This document shows positions 23,803 through 33,500 of a DNA stretch of 64,000 bases, piece after piece (position 1 is the stretch's first letter; every line of letters starts with the position of its first letter). A program made the translations under genes and the position numbers. The notes below the pieces were generated by a model, which saw only the letters and a program-made list of their open reading frames with translations, ran no database searches and had not been told where the DNA came from. This stretch comes from Halalkalirubrum salinum (GTDB lineage Archaea > Halobacteriota > Halobacteria > Halobacteriales > Haloferacaceae). The stretch lies in contig NZ_SRSG01000024.1 of assembly GCF_005543295.1 (NCBI RefSeq), positions 1 through 64,000 on the forward strand. Direction: 5' to 3'.

Positions 23803-26358
23803 ATGACTGACGAGTGGAAATCAAAACAGGTACTCAGTCGTATCGGACGCAAAGCAGCGACGAATCGGAAGGCAGTGTTCGCCGCCGTGTTCCTCCTGAT
23901 CGGCGTGTCGGTTGTCGGCGCTGCCGGCGTACAGATGAGTCTTGGGATGGAGTTGTATCTCGAGGACGACTCTGAGACAATGCATGACTGGAACGAGATT
24001 CAGTCAGACTTCAATAAAGGGAACGTGATCTTTGTGGTTGTCGAAACCGACGAGGATACCGACCTACAGGATCCTGAAACGATGCGTGCGTTCTCATCGC
24101 TCTATCAGTCGTATTACGATGAGATCGACTCCGCAGCGCTTGTGACAAGTCCCGCACATCCAGTCAAAGCGGGGCCGGGGGGCGGCGAGATCCCTGACAC
24201 GAAAGACGGGGTGCTCCACTCCCTTGAGCATACCTTCGGCGACCACCGTTCGAACATGGCCGTGATCGCTAACCTTTACCCCGACATGCAAGACCACGCG
24301 GAGTATCAGCGCGTTCAGGCCGAACTCGAATCGGAATCATACCCTGTCGCCGTCGAGAACGGCGAAGAGATGTTTGACAGCGCCGACACCGGCGTCATCA
24401 TCATCCAGTACGGCGACGTCGAAATTCCTGACGATCGCGAGGGCGATGCCTTCGGATTCCTTCCCCCGAGCGAGGACGAGATCGTCGAAGAGCAGGTCCG
24501 CGAGGTGACTGCGGCGTCTGATTTGCCCGAGGGCACCGAGGTCACAGTTACCGGTTCGCCAGTGTTTGAAGAGGCGGCCTTTGGGCTGTTATTGCCCGAG
24601 ATGATCCAGCTGTTCGCGCTTGCGCTATTCGTTATCGTCGCACTGGTTACCGTGTTGATGCACGGTCGGCTCCGACGCACTCGCCGCGTCGCGTTACCCC
24701 TCGCGACGACGCTCGTGGCGCTCGTCGCAATGCTCGGGATGATGGGGTACGTTGGCTTCCAGTTCAACGCGATCATGCTGGGCGTGATGCCGGTCGCGCT
24801 GGGTCTTGGCATCGACTACGGGCTGCAGGTTCAGACGCGATATGTCGAAGAGCGCGAGGCCGGGCAGTTACCAGTCGCCGCGGCTGAAACCGCTGCGAGG
24901 ACAACTGGTCACGCTTTACTCTTAGCATTTGGGACGACTGTGGTCGGACTCGGCTCGCTGCTCGCTGCCGAAGTCCCACCTGTTCGACAGTTCGGCGTGA
25001 CGACGGCCTTCAGCGTGGGCGTCGCAATGATACTATCGCTCACCCTGCTTATTGCACTGCTCGTCACCTTCGACGAGGGTGATCCAGAGCCGATCGCCTC
25101 GAGCGACGACCGAGGTCACTTTGGCGCTCGGGCGGACGGTGGATCGCCAAGGCCGGACGGTGACACCAGCATCGACACCCGAGACACCAGTGACACCAGT
25201 GTCGATTCGGCGTCTGACGGTGCGCTAGAGCGCGGCTTTGACCGCATGGCAGGGCTTCTCTCCGTTCGAACCGCACTTGTCGTGCTGTTGGCGTCTGGGC
25301 TCATCATCGGTGGCGCGTCAGCGTACCCAGCGGTCGACACGCGAACTGACATGCTAGACTACTGGCCCGACATCGAAGAGCGCCAGGACATCCGAGAGCT
25401 CGAAGCGACAGTGCCGACGCCTAATGTGGTGTATGTCATCGTTGAAACCGATGACGCGTACACGCATGAGACGTTCACCGACGTGCAGGGGTTCCAACAT
25501 ACGCTTGAGGAGCACGATCAAATCGAGACAGTAATGAGTACGCCACGGGCAATGGAAGTCGGCGAGTCGAGCCCGCCGGCCGCCGGTCCGTCAAGCGATC
25601 AAATCACCGAAGAGGGTGAACCGTTCCGCGAGCAGCTGGAGCTTCGCACGCGCGTGGACCGCCCGCCGCAACTCGGGTTGACTCCTGAGGATCACCCCGA
25701 TCGGCTTGTCATCCAGGTGTTCGTCGAGGACATCGAAGGACAGACCGAACGCGAGGTGATTGACTACATTGACGACACCGCCGCCGATGAGCTACCCGCC
25801 GGGTACGAGTCGCGGGTCACCGGCCAAATGGTGATCAACCGCAACGTGATCGAGAACGTCACCTCAGGACTGACCCGCACAACGCTCGTGAGCTTCGGTC
25901 TTGGTGCCCTCTTCCTCGGCCTCGTGCTTCGGTCACCACGCGAGTCGGTGGTGCTTGTCGGGACCGTCGCTGGGAGCGCATTCGCGCTGACTGCTGGCGG
26001 AATGTACCTGCTCGGCGTGCCGTGGAATCCGCTCACAGTCACCACCGCGGCGATCGTCCTCGGTGTCGGTGTGACCTACGGTATCCACGTTTACGAGCGG
26101 TTCCGAGAGGAGGTCGATAACGGCAAACCTGTAGAGGCCGCGATCCGCACCGCAATCGTGCGGAAGTCGCGTCCGGTGTTGGGCTCCGGTGCCACGACGA
26201 TGCTCGGGTTCGGTGTCCTGTCTATCTCCGCATTCCCGGTGTTGTCGAACTTTGGGATCGCCGTTGCTCTCGCTATGGGGATGTCGCTGCTGACGGCGTT
26301 CGTTTTCATGCCGGCCGTCGTGTTGGCACTCGCTCGCCGTGGATGGCTTCCCGCTTGA
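23803..26358 (+). CDS. MMPL/RND-family membrane transporter
   Basis: An 851-aa protein with the two-fold RND layout. Each half has one N-terminal membrane helix, a large outer domain of about 220 residues, and a cluster of about five helices. Helix 4 of each half carries the family pattern (GLGIDYGLQVQTR and GVGVTYGIHVYERF). The two halves are joined by a Ser/Thr/Asp-rich cytoplasmic linker made of near-repeated DTS units (about 440-475). Family members export lipids, hopanoids or hydrophobic compounds using the proton or sodium gradient; the substrate here is unknown. The start at ATG 23803 removes a non-conserved leader. It appears to be transcribed alone. Confidence 0.85.
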   Translation: MTDEWKSKQVLSRIGRKAATNRKAVFAAVFLLIGVSVVGAAGVQMSLGMELYLEDDSETMHDWNEIQSDFNKGNVIFVVVETDEDTDLQDPETMRAFSSLYQSYYDEIDSAALVTSPAHPVKAGPGGGEIPDTKDGVLHSLEHTFGDHRSNMAVIANLYPDMQDHAEYQRVQAELESESYPVAVENGEEMFDSADTGVIIIQYGDVEIPDDREGDAFGFLPPSEDEIVEEQVREVTAASDLPEGTEVTVTGSPVFEEAAFGLLLPEMIQLFALALFVIVALVTVLMHGRLRRTRRVALPLATTLVALVAMLGMMGYVGFQFNAIMLGVMPVALGLGIDYGLQVQTRYVEEREAGQLPVAAAETAARTTGHALLLAFGTTVVGLGSLLAAEVPPVRQFGVTTAFSVGVAMILSLTLLIALLVTFDEGDPEPIASSDDRGHFGARADGGSPRPDGDTSIDTRDTSDTSVDSASDGALERGFDRMAGLLSVRTALVVLLASGLIIGGASAYPAVDTRTDMLDYWPDIEERQDIRELEATVPTPNVVYVIVETDDAYTHETFTDVQGFQHTLEEHDQIETVMSTPRAMEVGESSPPAAGPSSDQITEEGEPFREQLELRTRVDRPPQLGLTPEDHPDRLVIQVFVEDIEGQTEREVIDYIDDTAADELPAGYESRVTGQMVINRNVIENVTSGLTRTTLVSFGLGALFLGLVLRSPRESVVLVGTVAGSAFALTAGGMYLLGVPWNPLTVTTAAIVLGVGVTYGIHVYERFREEVDNGKPVEAAIRTAIVRKSRPVLGSGATTMLGFGVLSISAFPVLSNFGIAVALAMGMSLLTAFVFMPAVVLALARRGWLPA

Positions 26359-26520
26359 TCGAGCTGAGATCGTCTACCGATCATCCCTTCGATACTCGAT
26401 CGATCGGTCTGCTGCCCATCTAATCCAATGGCATCGACTGATACTACGTCTCTGGATTGGATCTTTTGGGTTTAGTGGCTGAGAATAGCAACGCGTTGTT
26501 ATCGACCTCTGGGGCGCGAC

Positions 26521-26952
26521 CTACTCGACTGTTTCTCGACCGATAACAGTCTCCATCACCAACTCATACAGGGAGAACTCGATGTTTTCGACTGCTTCGT
26601 CGAACAGCCGAAACGGCTGAAACCACTCGTTGAGTGTCGTCTCGTCCACATCGCCTTCCCACCTCTGGATCGGTCCGCGAACGTGGATACTCCACGACTC
26701 CTTCGTTGATGCCTCGTAGCACACGAACGTGGCAGTCTCGGTCGTCTTGAGGAATTTGCCCTTCTCAGTATCGTCGTCGTGTTCGCTTACTCGAAGGAGA
26801 AACCGGTCACCATCGTAGTGATAGCTCAATGGAATCGCGTACGCCTCGTTATTCGCTGCCAATCCGAGGACACCGTGTTCGCCTGCTCTGAGGGTTTCAT
26901 CGATATCGGACTCTGTCATTCCGGTGGTGTATACGTATTCGACGTGCTCCAT
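26521..26952 (-). CDS. Pyridoxamine 5'-phosphate oxidase-like FMN-binding protein
   Basis: A 143-aa protein with the split-barrel flavin fold common in haloarchaea. Visible signs are GVLGLAANNEAYAIPLSYHY and FVCYEASTKESWSIHVRG, which correspond to the strand pairs around FMN in this family. ATG 26952 is preferred over the upstream TTG. Such proteins are often called general-stress or nitroimidazole-resistance-like proteins; the substrate is unknown. It converges on the MMPL gene. Confidence 0.8.
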   Translation of the reverse strand: MEHVEYVYTTGMTESDIDETLRAGEHGVLGLAANNEAYAIPLSYHYDGDRFLLRVSEHDDDTEKGKFLKTTETATFVCYEASTKESWSIHVRGPIQRWEGDVDETTLNEWFQPFRLFDEAVENIEFSLYELVMETVIGRETVE

Positions 26953-27030
26953 AGGGCACGGTACGTGACGGATACCCAAATAGGCACCTTGGCTACGAGT
27001 TCGACTGGGGAGTTGATCTTCTTTAACTGA

Positions 27031-27735
27031 TTAGGATCTCATCGAACTTCCGAGTCCAACCAGTAGAGCCAGCAAGACAGAGCCACCAAGGACTATCCAG
27101 GCACTTCCAACCAACACGTCTGCAGTCACGTCTGGGAACTGTTCCATGAGCGGGACGAATATACGCAGGTCAGCACCGATTACGATGAGTGCTCCCACGA
27201 CATCGAAAACGAGATCAAGGATCGTGTCACGCCAGCCGTAATGGACCAGCACCGGCTCGATGTCAAACCGCTCGCTGACCTCGCGTGCAATCAGCTCAAT
27301 AAGCTCCCAGAAGACACCGACTGCAAAAGTGCATACGACAGTTGCGGTCACGATGATCCCAGATGAGCCACCGACCCCCGCAATGTCCGGGAGAGTGACA
27401 ATAAAACCAGCATAGAGCAGTGCTGCGACGAGTGCAGCCGAAAGGGTGTGAGTGAGGTGATCCCACCACCATATGGATTCGTATAGCCCAAGCATCCCAA
27501 GCGAGTGAAGGAATCCAGCGGCTGCAAGCCATAAGGGGAACACTGGACCAAATATAACACTTTGCGTGAGCGTTACCGGGAGGACGATCGGGATGATAAC
27601 TGGCAGCAGTGCCAGAACAAACGCTCCGGCTGTGTTAACCGCTGCGGCAATGTTCCGGCGTCGAACGGCAATAATAAACAGCCCGAAAATGGCACTCTGC
27701 AGCAAGAAAACAGCAAGTGCTGTGTCAGTAGTCAT
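27031..27735 (-). CDS. Multi-pass membrane protein, DUF2238/YjdF-like
   Basis: A 234-aa protein with about seven hydrophobic helices. The motifs WWDHLTHTLSAAL (about 90-102), FWELIELIARE and DTILDLVFDVVGAL match the pattern of YjdF/DUF2238-type proteins, which have conserved Asp, His and Glu in the membrane. The role of the family is unknown. It is separated from the FMN protein by 78 bp and from the next membrane protein by 133 bp, and all three are on the minus strand. Confidence 0.7.
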   Translation of the reverse strand: MTTDTALAVFLLQSAIFGLFIIAVRRRNIAAAVNTAGAFVLALLPVIIPIVLPVTLTQSVIFGPVFPLWLAAAGFLHSLGMLGLYESIWWWDHLTHTLSAALVAALLYAGFIVTLPDIAGVGGSSGIIVTATVVCTFAVGVFWELIELIAREVSERFDIEPVLVHYGWRDTILDLVFDVVGALIVIGADLRIFVPLMEQFPDVTADVLVGSAWIVLGGSVLLALLVGLGSSMRS

Positions 27736-27868
27736 CAGCTCTTCGAACTTGCGGTTAACTCGGAGTCGTCAAAATCCTTTGGTGGTTGCGTATTTGTGCT
27801 CCGATCGAGAGCATATGGGTCACGTGCCCACGACAGTATGCGAAGCCGGTTGAAATACGACCACTATG

Positions 27869-28498
27869 TTATCTGGGGCTCGTTTCGCGGTATCGAGCGG
27901 GCACATACGTCAGTAGGTGATCGGGGAGACGAGGTGTGAGCACATCGTTGACGATTGCTGCGGCGAGTGTTGGCAAGACACGCCGAAGTGCTGTGTACAC
28001 AAACGCTACGGCCAAGGTCACGATTACGATCTGATGCAGTAGCCCATTGAGTGTTAGCAGTAGCGGGACAGCGAGTGCGATCGAGAGGAGGAGATCATCG
28101 GGTGATCCATCGTAACGAATCCAGTGCCGAGGTGCAATCCACCGGTTTCGGTAGTGGTCGTACACGGCACGGCTGGAAGTCGCTTCCCATGGACGGAGCT
28201 CCAGTCCACCGCCGAGGATATCAGCAACGCTGTGGACGGCGGCCCCGATGAGGAGAAACGCGATAAAAATACTCGTCATCGACGGGGAGAGACCTGCAAT
28301 TACTAGTGCCGGGAGTACGAGAACGGAGTAGTATACGGGATAGTGAAGCGACTTTCGGTGCCCGCTATACATGTCTAAGTCCGGGAGAACTCCGCCCAGA
28401 AACCCTGCAATGAGGGCAATGCCAGTGAACTCCGGCGCAACGAAGGTTACTGACAACGCGAGCGTCATTCCTCCGAGAGCGTGAGTTGGGAGCATCAT
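27869..28498 (-). CDS. Membrane-bound metal-dependent hydrolase, YdjM/DUF457 family
   Basis: A 209-aa protein with about five hydrophobic segments. It begins MMLPTHALGG, with the His typical of this family, and continues with GGVLPDLDMYSGHRKSLHYP, which supplies the conserved Asp-x-Asp and His residues thought to bind metal. HSVADILGGG follows. Family members are often LexA-regulated in bacteria; their reaction is not established. A TATA-like GATTTAG about 29 bases upstream supports the chosen start. Confidence 0.78.
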   Translation of the reverse strand: MMLPTHALGGMTLALSVTFVAPEFTGIALIAGFLGGVLPDLDMYSGHRKSLHYPVYYSVLVLPALVIAGLSPSMTSIFIAFLLIGAAVHSVADILGGGLELRPWEATSSRAVYDHYRNRWIAPRHWIRYDGSPDDLLLSIALAVPLLLTLNGLLHQIVIVTLAVAFVYTALRRVLPTLAAAIVNDVLTPRLPDHLLTYVPARYRETSPR

Positions 28499-29009
28499 TA
28501 TGTCGTATTTGAGGGGACACAACTAAATCAGTGTGTCGGTTACAAATATCGTGTCTCGACTGCTGAAGCATCCTCAGTCGATCACCTTGAGAATCTCTCC
28601 ATCGCCTCCAGTAGGTACTAATTGGGGGGCAGCTACCGGAAGAACCGACTGTCGATCGGTTGGTTCGATGGAACAACTCGACGAACTCCGAGTGCTATCC
28701 AGCCTGCACGGAGTACCAGCTGGTATAATCCTACGATCGATCTTCCAAGAGGCGGCCCTTCACTGCGGGGGCACTGCCCCGTACATCCCTGTGTGGGACC
28801 GGATGTGAACTGGACGACGACGTGCTCACCTTTTGTTCATGCGTGGGGACAACGCGGCAAGTGTCGCTTGATAATCAAACAATCCGACGTGCTCACCTTT
28901 TGTTCATGCGTGGGACCGGATTTGAACCCCGATCGCTCACTTCGTTCGCTCTCTGCTTCAAATCCGCCCGTCACGCATACACGTCTCTCACTGGCGTTCG
29001 AGACGGAAT
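28499..29009. other. Gene-poor region with decayed integration-site material
   Basis: About 510 bases between the YdjM-like gene and tRNA-Leu. No supported gene is present; the short open frames here have no haloarchaeal character. It holds the promoter of the YdjM-like gene, duplicated tRNA-Leu 3' ends and a 30-bp direct repeat, which are listed separately. Confidence 0.6.
28791..28928. repeat. Array of duplicated tRNA-Leu 3' ends (att-like sites) with a 30-bp direct repeat
   Basis: The 22 bases at 28907-28928 are identical to the 3' end of the tRNA-Leu gene (29009-29030). A degenerate copy with changes is at 28791-28810. A separate 30-bp sequence starting CGACGTGCTCACC is repeated exactly at 28818-28847 and 28885-28914, and both copies end in GCGTGGG, the tRNA terminus. 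Archaeal integrases commonly use tRNA 3' ends as attachment sites. I infer several past integration and excision events at this tRNA, but no integrase gene remains. Confidence 0.8.
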
Positions 29010-29092
29010 GCGTGGGACCGGATTTGAACCGGCGGACTCCTACGAGACAGCGTCCTAAGCGCTGCGCCGTTTCCTGGCTTGGCTACCCACGC
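29010..29092 (-). tRNA. tRNA-Leu (anticodon UAG)
   Basis: An 83-base gene. The acceptor stem GCGTGGG (5') pairs with CCCACGC (3'). The anticodon stem CAGCG/CGCTG holds the loop CTTAGGA, giving anticodon UAG. There is a long variable arm as expected for Leu, and the T-arm has GGTTCAAAT. No intron and no encoded CCA. Confidence 0.95.
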
Positions 29093-29162
29093 GCACCTAC
29101 ACGTACGATCGAACGATCGTAAGTACCTTCCGTTCTCTTCGACCCACGAGGCCCAAAAGCGC

Positions 29163-30926
29163 TCACAGCGACGACACGGCGTCGATCGTCGCCGCCTGTA
29201 GCTGCTCACGTACTCGGTGGCTTGCCTCGGCGTCAGTCTGGACCTCAATCAGGTCAGAGCCTTCAGTTCGAACTGACTCGCGGTAGGCGTTCGCAAACGC
29301 CTCGATCGACTCGACCCGCTCAAATGAGCAGCCGTAGAGCTCAGTAGACGGCTCGAAATCGAGTCCGTGCGGCGTCTTGAACTGGGCGGTAAACGGCGGG
29401 TCGAACGCCTCGATCGGCAACATATGGAAGATTCCGCCGCCGTCGTTGTTGATGAGCACGATCGTCGCGTCCACCGCACAGCGCTGCAGGGCGAGCAAGC
29501 CATTCATGTCGTGATAGTACGCGAGATCGCCAATTACGAGCGTGAGCCGATCGGTGGTCGCGCTGGCCGCTCCCAGCGCGGTCGAGACAATTCCGTCGAT
29601 CCCCGACGCCCCACGGTTGCCAAGCGCCGTGATCGACGTCGTCGTCGGCTCGCCGAATCGATCGAGATCCCGGACGGGCATGCTGTTCGAGACGACGATC
29701 GTCGCCGGATCAGGTGACTCCTCGACGACTGTCGAGAGGACGGCCCCCTCGTACGTCGTATCCGGATTCGCATCTGCGATCGCCGCCCAGTGTGCCTTGT
29801 CAGCGTCCGCCCAACGCGATCGCCACTCGCTCGATCCGCCGTGACGCACGAGCCGCGAAAGGTCTCCACAGAACGAGGAGGGATCGGCAACGACGAGATC
29901 GGTGGCTGTGAACTCCGCCTCTCGCCACTCGCTAGTCGCGTCGACAACTAGCTGACGCGCATCGACTCCGGCGAGATACTTCCGGAGGGGTTTCGAGGTT
30001 GGCGACGCGCCGACCCTGACGACAACCTCCGGATCCGGCCACTCCACAACGGCATCGGTGTTGAGGTACGCGTCGTAGCCGCCGATCACCGGCGCGACGC
30101 GGGTATGTCCGCCGAAGCGAAGTCCCGACAGCGGGTCCGCGAGAATCGGGAAGCCGGTCGCGTGCGAGAGCGCGACGATAGCTTCCGTGTCGAACCCTGG
30201 CGGATCGGCAGGGCCGGCAACGAGCAGGCCGCGATCGACCGCAAGTATCTCCGCGAACCGCTGGAGGTCGCGATCGCCCAGCCGCACTGAGCCTGTCGTC
30301 GTTCGGACGTAGGGCGTCTCGTCGTCTCCCCTGCCGTCGACTGCAACTGCCGAGAGGTCGTCTGGGACGTCTCCGGGTACGGGAGTCGGTTCGAGTGGTT
30401 TGCGAAAGGGGACGTTCAGATGGACTGGCCCTGACGGCGTCCCGGTTGCCGCGGCGAGCCCACGGGCGATGTCTGTCCGAAGCGATCGCAGCTTCCGATC
30501 GGTCGACTCAGGCTCAGGGAGGTCTTTGTACCACCGAACGGCGTCTCCGTAGAGCTTCTCTTGATCGACGGTCTGGTTCGCCCCTGAATCGCGAAGCGCT
30601 GGCGGGCGATCGGCGGTTAAAAGCACCATTGGAACTCGCCCGTTGGACGCCTCTACCACCGCTGGGTGGTAGTTTGCCGCCGCGGTCCCGGACGTACAAA
30701 TTAGCGGTGTGACGTCGCCGGTGCGGCGCGCCCGCCCGAGCGCGAAGTACGCCGCCGATCGCTCATCGAGTGCAGAAAAGACGTGGAGGTCCCCGTGGGC
30801 GGCACACGCGACCGTCAGCGGTGTCGATCGACTGCCCGGCGACACGCAGACAGCGGAGACACCCGAGCGAACGAGCTCGTCGGCGATCGCCCGCGCCCAC
30901 AGCGTGTTCCGGTTTGGTGCGGTCAT
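29163..30926 (-). CDS. menD: 2-succinyl-5-enolpyruvyl-6-hydroxy-3-cyclohexene-1-carboxylate synthase
   Basis: A 587-aa thiamine-diphosphate enzyme of menaquinone synthesis that joins isochorismate and 2-oxoglutarate. The N-terminal domain has VSPGSRSTPLT (about 24-34), the MenD signature; ICTSGTAAANYHPAV follows. The C-terminal cofactor site is GDLAYYHDMNGL with NNDGGGIF about 30 residues on. ATG 30926 matches the family start; an upstream reading adds 19 unlikely residues. It lies 80 bp after menF, so the two are probably one operon. Confidence 0.95.
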   Translation of the reverse strand: MTAPNRNTLWARAIADELVRSGVSAVCVSPGSRSTPLTVACAAHGDLHVFSALDERSAAYFALGRARRTGDVTPLICTSGTAAANYHPAVVEASNGRVPMVLLTADRPPALRDSGANQTVDQEKLYGDAVRWYKDLPEPESTDRKLRSLRTDIARGLAAATGTPSGPVHLNVPFRKPLEPTPVPGDVPDDLSAVAVDGRGDDETPYVRTTTGSVRLGDRDLQRFAEILAVDRGLLVAGPADPPGFDTEAIVALSHATGFPILADPLSGLRFGGHTRVAPVIGGYDAYLNTDAVVEWPDPEVVVRVGASPTSKPLRKYLAGVDARQLVVDATSEWREAEFTATDLVVADPSSFCGDLSRLVRHGGSSEWRSRWADADKAHWAAIADANPDTTYEGAVLSTVVEESPDPATIVVSNSMPVRDLDRFGEPTTTSITALGNRGASGIDGIVSTALGAASATTDRLTLVIGDLAYYHDMNGLLALQRCAVDATIVLINNDGGGIFHMLPIEAFDPPFTAQFKTPHGLDFEPSTELYGCSFERVESIEAFANAYRESVRTEGSDLIEVQTDAEASHRVREQLQAATIDAVSSL

Positions 30927-31006
30927 ACCCTCCCTAGACACTACGGATACAATATACCGATGAAACTGATCTGTGAGAAACACACCACACCGCTGGGCTC
31001 GATCGC

Positions 31007-32377
31007 CTACTCGTCGGCCTCAAGCTCGTCGAGGATCGGACGGTACTTTAGTTCGACTTCATCCCACTCCTCGTCGGGATCGCTGTCTTCGACGATTCCG
31101 ACGCCGGCGAAGAGCGTGGCTGTCCGGTTTGCGACGACAGCCGATCGGAGCGCGACCGCGAACGTGCCGTTGCCCGCAGCGTCGATCCACCCGACAGGCG
31201 CGGCATACCAACCGCGATCGAACGGCTCGGTCCGACGGATCGTCTTGAGTGCGACCTCGGGAGGGAGGCCACCGACTGCGGGGGTCGGATGCAAGGCCTC
31301 AACCAACGAGAGTACGTGCTCGTCGCCAGCCAACTCCGCTGTGATCGGCGTGTGAAGGTGTTGAACGGTTGCGAGCCGCTTGACGGCACGATCACCAACC
31401 GACACCGACGCGGCGAATGGCTCGAGCTGTTCGCGGATCGTCTCGGCGACGAGTTCGTGTTCGTGGACGTTCTTCGGATCACTCATCAGCTCGTCGGCCA
31501 ACCACTCGTCCTCTGCTGGGGTTTCTCCGCGCCCTGTGGTTCCCGCGAGCGCTGCGGTCCGTACTGTGCGTCCGTGGACTGAAACAAGCCGTTCTGGGGT
31601 CGCTCCGAAGAAACTCACCCGTTCGGGCGTGTCGGGTTCGACAAGGAATCGATAACAGGAGGGGTAGGATTCGGCGAGCCGCGAGAGGGTGTCTCCGATC
31701 GATGGCGTACGCGTTAGTGTAGCCGCCAGCGCCTGCGCGAGCACGACTTTTCGGAGCTCACCGCTTGCAATTCGATCGGTCGCCTCGATGACACTCTTCC
31801 GCCACGCCTCGCGTGTCGTCGTCCGATGGGTTTCGAGAATTCCCGGCCGGGGGTCGTATCCGAGCGTTGACGGAAGCGCAGACAGTCGATCGCGCTCTGT
31901 GTCGAGCAGTGTCTCAACCGCGTCTGGAGAAACGTCAGGACCTACTGCGTTGATAGTGAGCCACGCGCCCGTGTCGGTGTAGGTGACCTGCTTTCTGGGA
32001 AACACAAAGCGTGCGTCGGGAAATGCACTCCAGGGTTGCTCATCGACGGCTGCGTGCGGACTCGATTCCGTAGATGCGGCCCCGTCGTGAAACGAGAATC
32101 CACCGAAGAGTCGCGGCCGTGCGGCCTCGGTTCCAGCGTGGACATTTCCTGATGAAAACAGCGTCTCAGCGGCCTCGCGGATCGCCGTAAACCGATCGGG
32201 CCCGTCGGCGGTGAGTGTTGCGGCAGCTCCCCAGCCGACGACGGTCGATTCGGTTGGCGCACTCCAAACAAGCCGCGGTTCAGACACACTCTGGAGCACG
32301 GCCCGGAGGTCCGGGGCGTCGATCGGCGCCGCGCGGCTCACGAGTGCCGATCGGTCCGTGCTCCGGGGAGAACTCAT
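31007..32377 (-). CDS. menF: Isochorismate synthase
   Basis: A 456-aa chorismate-binding enzyme. The C-terminal catalytic domain (about 190-450) has GATPERLVSVHGRTVRTAAL and AGTTGRGETP, then the Mg-binding EHELVAETI. It converts chorismate to isochorismate, the substrate for MenD encoded next. The N-terminal 170 residues are less conserved, as usual for MenF. An anthranilate or aminodeoxychorismate synthase is less likely because menD follows. Confidence 0.92.
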   Translation of the reverse strand: MSSPRSTDRSALVSRAAPIDAPDLRAVLQSVSEPRLVWSAPTESTVVGWGAAATLTADGPDRFTAIREAAETLFSSGNVHAGTEAARPRLFGGFSFHDGAASTESSPHAAVDEQPWSAFPDARFVFPRKQVTYTDTGAWLTINAVGPDVSPDAVETLLDTERDRLSALPSTLGYDPRPGILETHRTTTREAWRKSVIEATDRIASGELRKVVLAQALAATLTRTPSIGDTLSRLAESYPSCYRFLVEPDTPERVSFFGATPERLVSVHGRTVRTAALAGTTGRGETPAEDEWLADELMSDPKNVHEHELVAETIREQLEPFAASVSVGDRAVKRLATVQHLHTPITAELAGDEHVLSLVEALHPTPAVGGLPPEVALKTIRRTEPFDRGWYAAPVGWIDAAGNGTFAVALRSAVVANRTATLFAGVGIVEDSDPDEEWDEVELKYRPILDELEADE

Positions 32378-32481
32378 ACCTCTGTAGGTAGCGCCGCCGT
32401 ACTCTTTAGCGTGACTATCATTCGATTGGTGACTGAGACAGAAACCACATTACAGCCGAATTCGGCGACCAAGCCGGCGTC

Positions 32482-33072
32482 CTAGCTGTAGCGCTCTTCA
32501 GCCCATGGGTTCGCTGAATCCGAATATCCCCGAAGTTCCCAGTAGCCGCGTTCGGGTTCAGTCAAGAACTCGACACCAGTAACCCACTTGGCTCCCTTGT
32601 ACGCGTACTTTTGGGGCGTAACGACGCGGAGCGGTCCGCCGTGATCGCCCGGGAGGGCTTCGCCGTCGTAGTCGTAGGCGAACAGGACGCCATCTTCGAG
32701 ACACTCCGACAGCGAGAGGTCTGTCGTGTAGCCGTCCAGCGAGTGGAACATGACGTGTTCGGCCTCCTCGCGGACGCCCGCGCGATCGACGATCTCTGCG
32801 AACGGAACCCCGGTGAACTGACAGTCGAACTTGCTCCACCCTGTGACACAGTGGAAATCCTGCAGGTGTGTCTCTGCAGGGAGGTCGCGGAACTCCTCAT
32901 AGGTATACGCAAGCGGGTCTGAAACAGCGCCCCACACCTCGAACGTCCACTCTTCGGGCGTCCATGACGGCGTGCCGCTTTTCGAGAGCACTGGAAACCG
33001 ATCGGTTTCGCGCTGTCCTGGCGGCAGCCGATCATCCCCATACCCACGGTACAGGTCGGTGAGATCCTTCAT
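32482..33072 (-). CDS. Sulfite oxidase-like molybdopterin oxidoreductase
   Basis: A 196-aa protein with the sulfite-oxidase Mo-domain fold, short form like YedY/MsrP without the dimerisation domain. The Mo-ligating Cys is in DFHCVTGWSKFD (about residue 78); HGGPLRVVTPQKYAYKGAKW corresponds to the conserved cofactor-binding stretch. There is no Tat signal, so it should act in the cytoplasm. I choose ATG 33072 since residues before it are polar and unlike the family. The substrate is unknown. It is divergent from the RHH gene, and the TATA-like TTTTAAAT at about 33147-33154 may serve that gene. Confidence 0.85.
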   Translation of the reverse strand: MKDLTDLYRGYGDDRLPPGQRETDRFPVLSKSGTPSWTPEEWTFEVWGAVSDPLAYTYEEFRDLPAETHLQDFHCVTGWSKFDCQFTGVPFAEIVDRAGVREEAEHVMFHSLDGYTTDLSLSECLEDGVLFAYDYDGEALPGDHGGPLRVVTPQKYAYKGAKWVTGVEFLTEPERGYWELRGYSDSANPWAEERYS

Positions 33073-33183
33073 ACTGTTTATATGGAGGTCGGGACGTGTA
33101 GGCGTACCGTTTTGGGTCTGTGAATGTGTTTTTTTCACGCCGGTAGTTTTAAATCAACCACCCGTTAAGCCCCGAATGATCAG

Positions 33184-33396
33184 ATGCCACAAGTCGAGAT
33201 CAACATCCCTGAGCACCTCGAAATGCAAGTGACCCAACTCGTCGAACAAGGCGAATTTCTCAACAGAGAAGACGCGATCGAAGACCTGCTGTCGACCGGA
33301 CTGAAAGCGTACAAAACGAGCGGTCCGCTTGACGACGAAGCACCGGAGTTCGAAGACGACGGCATGATGGGCCACGAGGACGAATACGTCTTTTGA
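33184..33396 (+). CDS. Ribbon-helix-helix type small regulator
   Basis: A 70-aa protein. The first 45 residues (MPQVEINIPEHLEMQV then a helix-turn-helix) match the CopG/MetJ ribbon-helix-helix fold: one beta strand followed by two helices, with NREDAIEDLLSTGL as helix 2. The tail is acidic. Such proteins bind DNA as dimers or act as antitoxins; no toxin gene is beside it. Confidence 0.8.
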   Translation: MPQVEINIPEHLEMQVTQLVEQGEFLNREDAIEDLLSTGLKAYKTSGPLDDEAPEFEDDGMMGHEDEYVF

Positions 33397-33500
33397 TCGC
33401 AGCGAGTGTACCGATCGTTCGATGCAACACGCAGAACGTGCTATTCGCGTGATACGAAGTCCCAATAACGCTTAACACGCCACCTGTCGTATGCGGGGAC

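Noticed and set aside
28533-28808. A 91-codon frame upstream of tRNA-Leu
   Set aside because: Composition is not haloarchaeal, there is no domain, and it overlaps the att-like scar region.
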